A DNA stretch of 64,000 nt, taken from positions 1-64,000 of the forward strand of contig JAMYHL010000110.1 of the NCBI GenBank assembly GCA_025531455.1. The letters are read 5' to 3'. Every line of letters starts with the position of its first letter. Position 1 is the first letter of the stretch. The stretch comes from Apiotrichum sp. Y4204 (Eukaryota; Basidiomycota; Tremellomycetes; Trichosporonales; Trichosporonaceae). The translations under genes and the position numbers were made by a program. The notes below the pieces were generated by a model, which was not told the origin of the DNA, made no database searches, and worked only from the letters and a program-made list of their open reading frames with translations. Positions 36,122-47,253 of this stretch are shown one piece after another.

Positions 36122-36479
36122 GTTGTCTGAGATACATAGAAACCTTGCCGTTACATCATGATGGACCATTATTAGCTCTAGATGCCCAGCATGTTGTGAA
36201 TGAAATGAGCAGCCTCTGGCCGGCCTCGATGGCCTCGATGGCCTCTGCATGGCCGGATGGCCACATGGCCGCATGGCCGGTGGTCTCTAGGGACGCATGA
36301 TTCTCACGTGATCATGTGGGGCTCCAATCAACTTGCCCTCCACCCAACATTTTCGACTGAGTTGTGATGGTGGCAACAAAACGCGAGGTCATCGAAAAAC
36401 GGCAACCAGCGCGAGCGACTGGGTTCTGTTCAACCAACATCATACTCTTGTATGATCATCAACTGTTTCACACTCCGCA
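36122..36479. other. Intergenic between GT90 and SEN54
   Basis: 358 bp. It holds a GGCC-rich degenerate repeat at 36217-36281 and otherwise nothing recognised. Confidence 0.6.
36217..36281. repeat. ATGGCC-rich degenerate tandem repeat
   Basis: Recurrent GGCC steps, including two copies of CTCGATGGC and several ATGGCC words spaced 8-11 bp apart. It sits just after the GT90 stop codon. Confidence 0.7.
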
Positions 36480-38290
36480 ATGGGAACATCGGCAAATCAA
36501 CTCCGAAAAGGGGAAAGCGGACCGGCGGGAGAGGCGATTCCGGAAAAGGAAGCGCAGCTCTTAGTGCATAACACCGCTTCCCGCGACGTCCCATCCCAGC
36601 AGAACGCGGCACAGAATGCTGAAGGGGACGAAGAGGATGAAGATCGAATGGACGTTGCCTTTATTCAAGGCTTTGCTGAGTGAGTGAGATCTGCAAAGTG
36701 ATACAAGACTATGTGCTAATTGACTTCATAGCAAGATTCAGCGTCTCCCCACAGAGCTGCTGGAGGGAAGTGAACATGCGCGCATCAAGATCACGATCCC
36801 AAAGCGTGGAGAGAAGGATTTTGAGCCTTTGCAGGAGACCGTAAACTTGCAGGAGATGATGCTTCAGAGCAGCAGGCAGGCGCTGTTTGACGCTCTGCAG
36901 GGTGTCCGAGGAGTGTCTGGGTGAGTCTTTGGTGGTATGGAGGCTAGTCTAATATCATCAGCAAGGCGTTGTCTCACGCCATCATCACACAGGCCTCCCC
37001 TTTCCCACAGCTCCTCGTCTCTCGTGGCCATGTACTGGATACACTAGGCATCACGGTCCGTCGGGCATTACCGTTCTCTGAGAAGCCTATTGCTCGAGTG
37101 GAACTGCTACCCGAGGAAGCCATGTACTTGGCAGAGCGCGGTAGCCTGCAAATTTGGAACGGGCGCGATCCAGAAAATGAAGACGAGGTCAAGGCCGGCG
37201 TCGGCGCATGGTGCGATGAAGAGTTTGGCGTCAAAGGAGCCATCGAAATGAGCGTCATGGAGGTTTTTGGTCGGTTCATGGGCCAGGAAGGCTTGACATG
37301 GCAGAGATATCAGGTAAGTCGATGTATCTCAGGGCAAAGCTGATGCCAGGCATACGCCTACTTGAAACGACTTGGATATACTGTCCAGCGCTCTCGTCAG
37401 TTCATTCCTGCGCATTTCCTCGCATCGCAGCCCCTCGCTCCAGTATCAAGCCGCTGTGGCTGGGGCACTTGCATTTTGACGACGTCGACTAAGACTATGG
37501 ACTTGGTGAGACATCTGTGGAGGAGTCTTTTCTCCACGGTCTCCCTGATCTGCCGCACTCTTCTCGGCTTGCCAGTGGGTTGGAGTCGGCCTCTGAAAGA
37601 AACCGTGTTGAGCGATTGGTCTGGGAAAACTTATGGTCAGTAATGTTACAGCGAAAGCAATTCTGATCTCCAGGTTCACTCTTTACCCACCTCCGCTTTG
37701 TGCCGGCTGGACACGCCAATGCTATTCCTGAACAGACCCCTATCACGTTGCCGATAAAATCTACATACGACTCACTTATTGTCAACCCATACCTCCCGTT
37801 CTTCCATGTATGGAAGCCCGTCACCGCCTGGAGTAAGATAAGATGGGATAAGGGCAGTCCGGACGGCCTTGCCCAGCAACCACCTGCCTATATTCTGGCT
37901 GTTGTCGAGTAGGTTTCTCCCCCTCTCGTGTTGATTCGTAGTTCTCCTGCTGATATGTCCAGGTCTCGCAACACACCAATGCCTACCATTACGCAGCTCG
38001 ACGAGGTTTTCCAATTACTCCCCGATGAGCCACAAGCGCCCACTCGCCGTGTCGGACCGCAGTATGATCACAAGCGTCCATCATTCCAGTCTCAGCAACA
38101 GTCTCAACCATCCTGGTGGCAATCCATGTGGCACAAGCTTGTCAAACCGGCCCAGCCAGCCCGTGCTGGAAATGCGGTCAACGCACTCCGCAACGGAGAC
38201 CGAGCCCTCATTGTTGCGGTGAACGATTCGGGAAATACTGGTTGGGTGCGATTCGGCCGTACCGGATTCGCAGCTGTCGAGATGATCTAA
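36480..38290 (+). CDS. SEN54: tRNA-splicing endonuclease subunit Sen54
   Basis: Structural subunit of the four-protein complex that cuts introns from pre-tRNA; pairs with Sen2. The family N-terminal region is seen as DKIQRLPTELLEGSEHARI, then SHAIITQASPFPQLLVSRGHVLDTLG, LPEEAMYLAERGSLQIW, and the hallmark LTWQRYQAYAYLKRLGYTVQ, which is split by an intron after RYQ. The end GNTGWVRFGRTGFAAVEMI resembles the Sen54 C-terminal beta strands. A poorly conserved Q/S-rich insert precedes it. Start MGTSANQLRKG at 36480; about eight exons. Convergent with POL3, with only 60 bp between stop codons. Confidence 0.9.
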
Positions 38291-38350
38291 CAAGGTGTAC
38301 GTTTGATGCATTGCGCGCTACGCAAACTGTATTTCATTCTATGATGTCCC

Positions 38351-41300
38351 CTACCAAGCCAGCTCGGCATTGAAGCGATCCAGCTGCGCCACCGCGGTTG
38401 TCACCTCCTTCTGTCGCGCTGTGCGACGGTAGAAAATGGGACAGTCAGCTGAAGTGCAGATGACATCCTGGTCCTGGTCAGCATGGAACACCTGAATAAC
38501 CTTACCTGATGGAGCGACCCCTGGCAACGTTGGCATTGGGTCCACAAACGGGCAAAATCAGTCTGCAATTCAGACGTGATAACAACCTTTTATCAGCACG
38601 TCGTCGGGTTCGAGAGCCTCACCTGTTTCTGGTACAAATCCGGTAGCTTCGGTCTGCAATTAACGCAGACAGCACTTTCTAAGTGGATCAGCCTGTATAT
38701 CTTGCTAACGTCTTGCTTACCCTTGCTGCCTTTTAGGGGAGTGCGACAGCCCAGACAGGTTGCAGTCTTCACAGCAAATTTCATGAGACCGCCAACGGTC
38801 GGGGTGGCGATCTGAATGCTGCGCGTATGGTCGCCTGCCACTATTTTCAGGATCAGTATGGTCTATCGTGCAGAAGAGGCTGTACGCACAGAGACTTCCA
38901 GCTTTCTCTCCAAGAATCGGCTCGAAGATGCGCATCAAAGGTTTCGATAGTTGATTCTCAAGGTAATAACGCGTGTCGAGAGGGACATTGTGCTCCAAAA
39001 CGTACAACGGGTCTTCCGACTTCTCATAGGCGGCAGCCCCTTTCACTTTAGCAACTTCGCATGACACAAGCTAACGAACCTTTGATTCCCTTGATGATGA
39101 CATAGGCCACACGGTCGCCAAGCGAAGGGGCAGATCCGGCGTCGCGCTTCTTCATTCTTTCAGCCAACTCAACATGAGCCTGCTTTCCAGCATAATCTAT
39201 GAGTCAGAGGTGCGAGGCTCATGGGTAGTCCAAGAAGCTGAGGCATGAGGGCTCACCAGTCTTGGCAAGTGCTTTAGTGATCACAAGCTGTGACATGTCG
39301 ATTTTGTTCTGCAGCAAATCTGCAATGGTTTGCTTGACATAACTGTGGTCAGTTCACAGTAACACGTTGACAGCCTCACTCCTCTGCGCCTTTGACGTCT
39401 CGATCAATCAACATCTTGTAAAGGCAGGTTTCTATCATAGTGGAGACGAGACGACAATTGTCTCGGCGAACCGTCTGTGTAACGTCAGTATCGGTGGGAT
39501 GAAATGGCCCATACCTCAATTCCCTTGGTGTCCATTTTGTCGTACTTGTCAGGTCTGGTCCAATACAGACCAGCATACCGCTTTTTACTGATAAGCAAGT
39601 ATGGGAAATACACTTTCTCGAATTCAAGCTTGATAGGTTTCTTGAATTTCGCAGAAACGAGCTCTGCAGCCTCCGCGCCTAACATGTCAATCACTGTACA
39701 CCTCGAAGTCTTACCAAGTCGCATGGCTGTGGGCAGATCCTGGCAACCAAACTTGACCATTACGGAATCAGTATCACCGTAGATGACTCGGGCGTCATGT
39801 TCATATCCGTTGGCCATGCAATACTCGGATTCGACTTCTTGCTTCGTAAGTTCGATCATTTGACGCCCGTAAGCTGTGACGGACGTAGAAATGGCAAGGC
39901 AGGGCAGTTTGCCGATGGTTGCCCCTGTAAAACCATAGACTGAGTTTGCACTGATCTGATCGCGTCAGTCTGAGAACTGATAGAGTATTTGTGCACTCGA
40001 CCAACCTTCAAAGCAAGCTGTCGACCATCTAGAACAGCACGTTTGAACGGGTCCTTCTCAACTTTGAGATCCGCTTTTGCGCGCTTTCGGGCACTGAGGA
40101 GATTCTCAAGGATATGCGGAAGCAGTCCTTTTCGCCGTTGTGAGGTTGCAAAGTAGTCTGGGTGGGTTAGGGACTGAAATTATCGAAAAACTTACCGTTA
40201 TTTGGTGTTTGCACATAATCAACTCCTTCCACCAGTTTCAGTCGTTCAACTGTAGCTTTGTCCAGTAGAGTTGTGTAACAAAGGTTGTGAGCCATCATGA
40301 TGGAAGGATATAGTGACGCGAAATCCAAAGTAGCGATGGGAGCATCGTAATACCCTCTAGAAGGCTCAATAACGGTTGCACCTTCGTATTGTTCGTCCGT
40401 ACCCTCGCTTCTCATGGCGGGAATCAAGTAGCCTTCGTCCCCGGCGTTACGATAAAGCTGAGAAATGACTCGAATCTGCTGCCCGCGGGTTAGGACATCG
40501 TTGAACGGAATGCCTGTCACTCTGGCAAGCTCGGTGTAGTTGACAAGACACATCAGCCTGTCAAGCAGCCGTTGTGGAAGATATGCGTCCTGGACGGAGT
40601 TAGTAAAGAGTATGGATAGCATGCTAACCTTCAGACAGTAGACGGCGAGACGTCGACGAGAATCTGCGGTACCGTTTTGGAGCTCCGTGATGATGGAATG
40701 GTGAACATCTTCCTTCTGTTCTCCAAGAAACTGAGCGCAGACCGCGTTAAGCGTGTAGCTTCGGAGTTTATAATCACGTTGGATCACTTGCAGAACATCC
40801 ATCTGGAGGCGGCCGTCGATATTTACAGCCTTCGAGTCCCTTTGTCCAAACGCTTTTGAATTGAAGTGCGTGTCACGTACTTCGGAGCGTACGCCTGCGA
40901 CTGTAAGTTTCGCTTGACGTTGGCCACAAACTGTGAATTCTTCCGAGATATGCAAAGGCGGGCAGTTTGAGGGCCTTGGCTCTGTCGAGGAGGTACGGCA
41001 AATCGAAGTTTGCAATATTGTATCCGATTATCAGATCTGGGTCAACCGTTTCGATAAACTTCTGCCATTCCAGAAGCAGCGACTTTTCATCTTTGAACTC
41101 AAGCACTTGTGAGCCAACAATATGGGCACAAGTATTCAGCGTGAATACGTTTCGAATGAAAGGCTTAGTCTCGCCTAGGGAGTCGTTAGCCCAACAAAGC
41201 CTCCACAGCACTCACCATGTCTGGTAACCATGGACGCAATTTGAATAACAGGATCGATGTTGGCCTCAGGAAAGATGCCTTTCCGTCCAGCACACTCGAT

Positions 41301-42395
41301 GTCAAAACTCAGAACTCGAAGTGGCGCGATAGTGAGCCACTCTCCTTCCGGAGCATGAGAGATTAGATCTTTGTAGCTTTCTTATCAGCAATCCACTCGT
41401 GGCGTCCGATGACAAGAGCGACGTACTTGAGCATGATCTCAAGTTGACAATGCGACCACTTTTCGGACTCCGACAGTATGGTATATTTCGACGCAGGGAT
41501 TTCCACCCAGTTCATGCCAACAAGCTATGTGGTTAGCAGCTTGCTTTTGCTTCTTGGTGAAGGGCAACATGCATACCTTCGTGTCAACCATGAACCGCAG
41601 AGCGTATGCTAGATTGCTTTCGTACGTCATGACCTCTTGAGGAAACAAACTCTTGAAGTTGATTTGTCCTCGTTCAAAAAGGCGTAAAGAGACGTCAGTG
41701 TCAAACCCAGAATGAAGACAGTACTTATCTTTGACTTTTGGAAGCGCCTTTGGTTCAGTGCAAGTGATCTTGATGAATGGTACTGTGTCGTCTCCGCGGT
41801 ATCCCCAAAGGGACTTGCGATTCAGGATGATGCAGCTCGCAACTGCAGGTCCATTTGTTTGAACAGCAGCCTGTTCGTTAGCAACAATAAAGTTGACATG
41901 TCTTACATTGATAGTGTCTTTGAACGCTTCAAGGTCATTCTGAATGAAGCCGCTCGGCACAGCAATGTAAAAGTAAGGACGAAATCCTCCAACGTGTGCA
42001 AGAACAGAGTTCCCCTGACTGGTGACTCCAAACAGTCTCAATGTTGGCCCCAACTTGGGATGTGTGGATTCCACAACTTCGGTTTGCTGGAATACTGTAA
42101 ATAGTTAGTTATCCTGTCGGTTGACTCTCCCCTCAATGCTTCAACGAAGGTTGACCCACCAATAGTATCCGATGCTGGATTGACGGTCGGGAGCGGTGGT
42201 CGGGGCCACGCAGCTGATGTCTCAATGGAATCTCACTGTGAGTAGGTAGCAGTACATGCAAGCACATTCAAACGTACTACTGTTGCCGTCTTCTTCAGCT
42301 TCAATCTGTTCTAGAACAGCCATTTGTTGTTGATCAAGAGATCCGAAAGAATCGTTTTGGCCCAAACGGGGCTTCTTAGAGCGGGGTTCTGCCAT
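38351..42395 (-). CDS. POL3: DNA polymerase delta catalytic subunit
   Basis: Replicative B-family polymerase for lagging-strand synthesis, with proofreading exonuclease. Start [15 protein letters not shown] at 42393-42395; an upstream in-frame ATG at 42441-42443 would add 16 residues. Exonuclease motif I is read as [12 protein letters not shown], and motif II as [16 protein letters not shown]. Polymerase motif A is [25 protein letters not shown] at about 40270-40330, and motif C is [12 protein letters not shown] at about 39755-39800. The C-terminal cysteine modules are CLGCRTPL with CVNCRPKL (CysA, zinc) and CQRCQG with [13 protein letters not shown] (CysB, iron-sulphur). The protein ends DRFNAELAW. 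More than ten introns. All catalytic acids I can check are intact. Confidence 0.96.
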
Positions 42396-43163
42396 GCTGC
42401 TTAAAAGCACCTTGCCGACTGATAACGAAACGGCGTCAGTCAATCGAGGATACGTTATTGAGGGTGATAATAAGCGGATTGAAAGTGATGAGGATGTGAA
42501 CGGTTTCTACGGAAGCGCAAGAGCATACCAAAACACAAGCGCGTCGATCTTCGCGTCTGCAGTTGAGTAACCTCCACCAGCGCGGCACGCGTGATGACCA
42601 CGGACACCCTATGCGCATGTGCCCCACTATTGTTTGTGCGGGCAAAAAAATCACGTGTTGTTTCTATAATCTACGGATGTACTGGGATATACCTTTACTT
42701 CGCGCACCTCGGTAGCTTGGCGAGTGGTTAGGTAATATCGAGGAATCGGGTATGGAGCCATCTTGGTGTAGCCGAGTGGCTTGCATCCCCCTCCGACAGT
42801 GTCAGCACTACTGGTTCAGCACCGGTTCTCGGCCGTTGTGGTGGGCCGGCCGGTGCCGTCCACCGTAGCTTCTAATAAATTTATTGCTCTTGGTTGCAGA
42901 GGTAACGGCAAGTGTAGCACTCGTAGCCGGCTGCCGCCTCGTCATCAGCAGATCATCACCCAAGAAAGCACCACCAACCAGCCTGCAACGGGCTCTGGCC
43001 GGCCACTTGGATAAGGATGATATCCGTTGGTTGTCAGGAGTTGGATCCCCTCGCATTGCCGACGTCTTGACTTTTTAATCTCGTTGTTGTTCTTCTTTCT
43101 CAAACTTCGTTGCTAATATCACCTGTGTCCCTAACGCCCGTGCACAAGCAATACACCACCATC
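42396..43163. other. Divergent promoter region POL3/acyl-CoA dehydrogenase
   Basis: 768 bp between two start codons. An ACGCGT MluI box (the cell-cycle MCB core in yeasts) does not appear as such, though ACGCGTGA-like text occurs near 42586-42594. The span 42715-42790 has words resembling tRNA A-boxes but no tRNA fold (see rejected list). Confidence 0.5.
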
Positions 43164-45161
43164 ATGCTCGCCAAGACCCAATTTCAGCGTGCTTTGCAGC
43201 CCCTCGCTCGCTCATCGCTTCTGTGGAGCTCGACTCGGCGGTACTCGTCCGCGACCTCCGCTGGCGGTAGGTCTTAAATCTTCATTCGTGCTGATCCGGT
43301 AGTGTCTTTCACTCTGAACGACGAGCAAGCTGCCATCCAGGGTGAGTTGCTTTGCAGCTTGTTTACTTCACTTCCCACACTTACACCTCGCAGACCTCGC
43401 CAGAAACTTCACCCGTGACCAGATCATCCCAGTTGCGGCCGACTACGACCGGACCATGGTGAGTTCTTCAAATCGGACAACCTCGATTGATCTGTTGTCT
43501 TCTCGTCATTCGCCAGCCGTGCAACTAACGCGTAGGCATACCCCTGGCCTGTCATCAAGGAAGCACATGCCGCCGGCCTTCTCAACACTCACGTCCCCGA
43601 GGCCGTGAGTATTGTTGGCGTTGAACACAGACGGCGCTGACGGACAAGTACGGTGGACCGGGGCTTGGCCTTTTTGAGTGCGCCCTCATTTCCGAGGAGC
43701 TTGCGTTTGGCTGCTCTGGTATCCAGACTGCCATTGAGGGTGCGTATCTTGAGAGGTGTTCGATGCCAGTGCATCAACTCACTCCTGTAGCGAACGGATT
43801 GGCGGAGGCTCCGCTGATTGCGGCTGCTTCCCACGAGGTTAAACAGAAGTTCCTCGGACGTATGACTGAGGAGCCCCTTGTTGCCTCATACGCTGTTGTG
43901 AGTTCTGACTTTCTGATTCAATTTGTTCACGTTTCTTACAAGTAGACTGAGCCTGGAGCTGGTTCTGATGTGGCCGGCATCAAGACTAAGGCGGAGAAGG
44001 TCGGAGACAAATGGGTGATCAACGGCACCAAGATGTGGTATGTCTGGAGCTATACCCTCTAAGTTCGAAACTGACACTCACACAGGATGTATGTTGGACT
44101 TTGGATAGTTGAGTTTCATTACTGAACTGTGAACAGCACCAACTCTGGCCATGCCAACTGGTTTGTGAGTCTTTGTTGTTCGCTGTTTTAGTTTAACCCA
44201 CGAGTTTGTTCTCGCAGTCACGAACCCGGGAGCTGGCGCTAAGGGTATGACTGGCTTTGCTGTCGAAGCCGACACTCCTGGCATTACCGTTGGGAGGAAG
44301 GAGATTAACATGGGTATGTCTATCGTTTTTCGAACCTTGCTTACATCGAAAGGCCAACGTGCTTCGGATACCCGCATGGTCACTTTCCAGGACGTCGCGG
44401 TGCCGCAGGAGAACATGGTGGGCGGCGAGGGTGAAGGCTTCAAAGGTCAGTTCTGAATTTTTCTGCACTTGGGCCATGATGGCTAAATTACCAGCTGCCA
44501 TGAAGGCCTTTGATATTACGCGTCCTCTCGTCGCCGCGGGTGCGGTCGGTGTGGCTCAGCGTGCTCTGGTGGAGGCCACCAAATATGCCCAGGAGCGTAA
44601 GGTACGTGTTTCGTGTGTCGTAATGTCATCCTAACAATTAAAGACTATGGGCAAGCCCATCGTAAACCACCAGGGTGTCGGCTTCATGTTGGCTGATATG
44701 GCGATCAACGCCGAGGCGGCTCGTAACCTCGTTTGGCAGGCTTCCTGCCTGAAGGATGCAGGCCAACGCAACAGTACGTGGACGACAAGATGGCACTAAC
44801 AGCTCAGCCTTCCAGGCCTCGATGGCCAAATGTTTTGCTAGCAAGGCCGCCGTGGAAAACACTAACCTTGGCGTCCAGGGTAAGTACACCGGTCCAGTTC
44901 ATCAGCCAACTCATTCCAGTCTTTGGTGGTATTGGTTTCAACACGGAGATGCCCATGGAGAAGCTTTACAGGTACAGTTCACGCGCCATTCTTCTCCTTC
45001 ATGCAATACTGACCGCATTCCTAGGGATGCTAAGATCTTTGAGCTTTGTAAGTTTTGCAAGATTGCAACAGTTCAATGCTGACATGATTTTAGACGAAGG
45101 CACATCGCAGATCCAGAGGCTTATCATCTCCCGTCACCTCCCTTCCGTCTACCCCGCCTAA
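43164..45161 (+). CDS. ACADM: Medium-chain acyl-CoA dehydrogenase, mitochondrial
   Basis: FAD enzyme of mitochondrial fatty-acid beta-oxidation, forming trans-2-enoyl-CoA. N-terminus [20 protein letters not shown] is a targeting signal. Blocks closely follow animal [54 protein letters not shown], then [64 protein letters not shown]. The catalytic glutamate is the E of [11 protein letters not shown]. The KMWITN motif requires a 3-nt exon (44086-44088). Another short exon of 23 nt encodes the DAKIFEL part near the end. About twelve exons. Electrons pass to ETF. Stop TAA 45159-45161. Confidence 0.95.
44086..44088 (+). other. Predicted 3-nt micro-exon (GAT) of the acyl-CoA dehydrogenase
   Basis: The flanking introns are 44038-44085 and 44089-44136, each 48 nt, each starting GTATGT and ending CAG, with branch-like CTGAC (44071-44075) and CTGAA (44122-44126). 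Joining ATGTG + GAT + CACC gives ATG TGG ATC ACC, the family motif MWIT. Skipping it keeps the frame but gives ATG TGC ACC, losing W and I. Confidence 0.75.
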
Positions 45162-45240
45162 TTCGCACGATGACGATAGAACAACCTCTGCATGCACCAA
45201 TTTCCATGACTGGTCGTATCAGCAGTGTGGTTCAGGCAAC

Positions 45241-45284
45241 TGCCCTTAGGCCATAGGCTAGCTGCCCTTAGGCCTTAGGCTAGC
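45241..45284. repeat. 22-bp tandem duplication
   Basis: Two adjacent copies (45241-45262 and 45263-45284) that start TGCCCTTAGGCC and differ at one base. Each copy contains the near-palindrome CCTTAGG and ends GCTAGC. It lies between the convergent stops of ACADM and UTP18, about 80 bp after the ACADM stop. Confidence 0.9.
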
Positions 45285-45401
45285 TTCCTCGTTGCCACGT
45301 GCACTAGACATAGATGAGATTATGAGATGAGGAGGCGCCCATGCCCTGAACCATCGTGAAACAGCATCCGCGGATCAAGGACACATACATAATATCAAGA
45401 T

Positions 45402-47253
45402 CTAGTTTGCGTAATGCTTGAGACTCCAGAGAAGAACGGACCCCTTCGAGTTGCCAATCGCCATATACTCGCCGTTCGGGGCAAAGCCTGCAACATTCAC
45501 TCGGCCAAGCGGGGTTGAAGAGGTCGGCCAGTTCGAGAAGGCCGTACCTGAAGGGAGATGATACTGGTAGTCAGTTTTCCGTAGTGTTACTTCCACATAC
45601 GAGTTTGAGGGCATCCTTCTTCGCAGAACTTGCGGAGACAAAGAGATCGCCCGAGGGGTGGAATGCCATGGATGTGATCGGAGTGGTGAGGTGTTCCAGA
45701 GACTTGAAGGGTTCAACGTGCTTCCATTGACTGGCTGCCATCCGATTTGTGTCGTACAGATTAACAATTCCAGTGCTCGATCTGATGTTAGCGAGTCCGA
45801 TTTGAACTGCACAATTTCTCACCCAATAGCGCTGAAACCGGAACTGCTATGACGCATGGCCAGACCCCCGAATGCGTGGTCGTCCTTCCACTGATGCACG
45901 ACTTTGCGTTCCCCAACATCCCAAATCTCAACTTCACACCCGTTCCGGCCCCCGAGGACGCTTAGTTGGCTTCCGTCATCGTTCCAGCAAATGTCAGCGA
46001 CAGTCCCACCTCGACCACTTCGAAGCTCAGCCACAACGACACCCGTACTGCCGCCAGTGTTCCATTCCAACAGGCTGACACAGCCCCTTCGACCAGCGAC
46101 AGCCAGAAGGCTGCCGTCCGGGGAGAATTGGTGTCGTGCAAGTGTTTGAGGGCTGCTTGGTGAAGGTGCTGAGCCAAACAGATTCCTCGGGGATCGAATG
46201 CAGGTCTGGGCCGCCAGATCGTAGGTGTAGTAGAATGGACGGGATCCGGTCAATAATAAGGAGGAGCCAGATGGGTGGAATGTCGTCCGGGATAGGGGGA
46301 GAGACGGAACGTGAAGGGTCAACAAGGCCGAGTTTGTATGACCGTCAATCTAAGCGTTAGCTCACGTTATTTGATAACACTTACATTGAAGAAACGAACT
46401 CGGCGGTCCCCACCCGCTACAGCCATCACAGACACAGAGCTCGATGGATGCCAGGCCACATCAACCACCCCTGAGCCAGCATTTGACGCTTGCTTGGCTC
46501 CTGTGGTGGGATTTTGTTCGTTGGCATTGAGCAATCGGTGAATGTCAATGAAATTGGGCGGAAGGGGAGTCTTCGGACCCTTCCCATCGGCCGTGAAGGA
46601 CGAGGTTGACATGAGCAGCTTCTGGATCGAAGGCACTCCCGCTTCCACTCGACGAGAAGCCCATTGAGGCTTAGGATGAAGGCGTTCAAATCTTTATTGT
46701 CAGTAAGAGGACGACGACAGCAGTGGGCTCACTGTTCTCTCAAGCGGCTTTGCAATTCGTTGCCAGTCGCATGGCTTTCATCGGCCTTTCCACGAGCAAA
46801 TTTCCGGAGGCGTTTATTCCCTTGTAAAGAAACTGATACGCTCTGATCTCCTGGATCGTGCCATAGAGATATCGCTTTCTCCCCATCACGTCGATGGCTT
46901 TCGGTTGTAGACACAAATGTCGGTAACTCGAACGTTGGCTCGAGCTCATCCTCAGACACATCATCGACCGCCAGGTCGGTCTCCTCGTGACTCGGCACGT
47001 CAACCGTAAACAGCTAATAAAGTTAGATATCAAGCCCTCTGTGTGTGCTACAGTTACTTACCTCATCGTCCTGCAGCCATCCGAGTCCAGTCTCGGTGTG
47101 TTCATCATCGGAAGCCTCAGCGGTGTCCACAGGCTTGTTTTGCTTTCGACTGCCAAACAGGCGAGCTTCAAGATCCTTCTCCTCGTCCCATTCTTCACGA
47201 TGGCGTTTTGATGTGTGTTTCTTGGAGGAGCTACCGAGCACCTTCGCGGACAT
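45402..47253 (-). CDS. UTP18: U3 snoRNP WD-repeat protein Utp18
   Basis: Nucleolar protein of the small-subunit processome, needed for 18S rRNA maturation and for bringing in the exosome helicase Mtr4. The start MSAKVLGSSSKKHTSKR is basic, followed by an acidic region and KLLMSTSSF. The WD40 propeller follows: VVDVAWHPSSSVSVMAVAGGD, LPLSRTTFHPSGSSLLLTGS, RHQFSPDGSLLAVAGRRG, VADICWNDDGSQLSVLG, ITSMAFHPSGDLFVSASS, VNVAGFAPNGEYMAIGNSKG. The ending SVLLWSLKHYAN is typical of the last blade. About six exons. In yeast the N-terminal arch-interacting motif recruits Mtr4; I did not find a clear copy. Confidence 0.92.

Noticed and set aside
42705..42830. Words resembling tRNA A-boxes (AGTGGTTAG, GTAGCCGAGTGG)
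   Set aside because: No matching B-box or acceptor pairing could be found at the right distance, so no tRNA gene is called.
44038..44136. Single 99-nt intron in place of two introns and a micro-exon
   Set aside because: It keeps the frame but turns the conserved MWIT into MCT; both inner splice sites are strong, so the micro-exon model is preferred.
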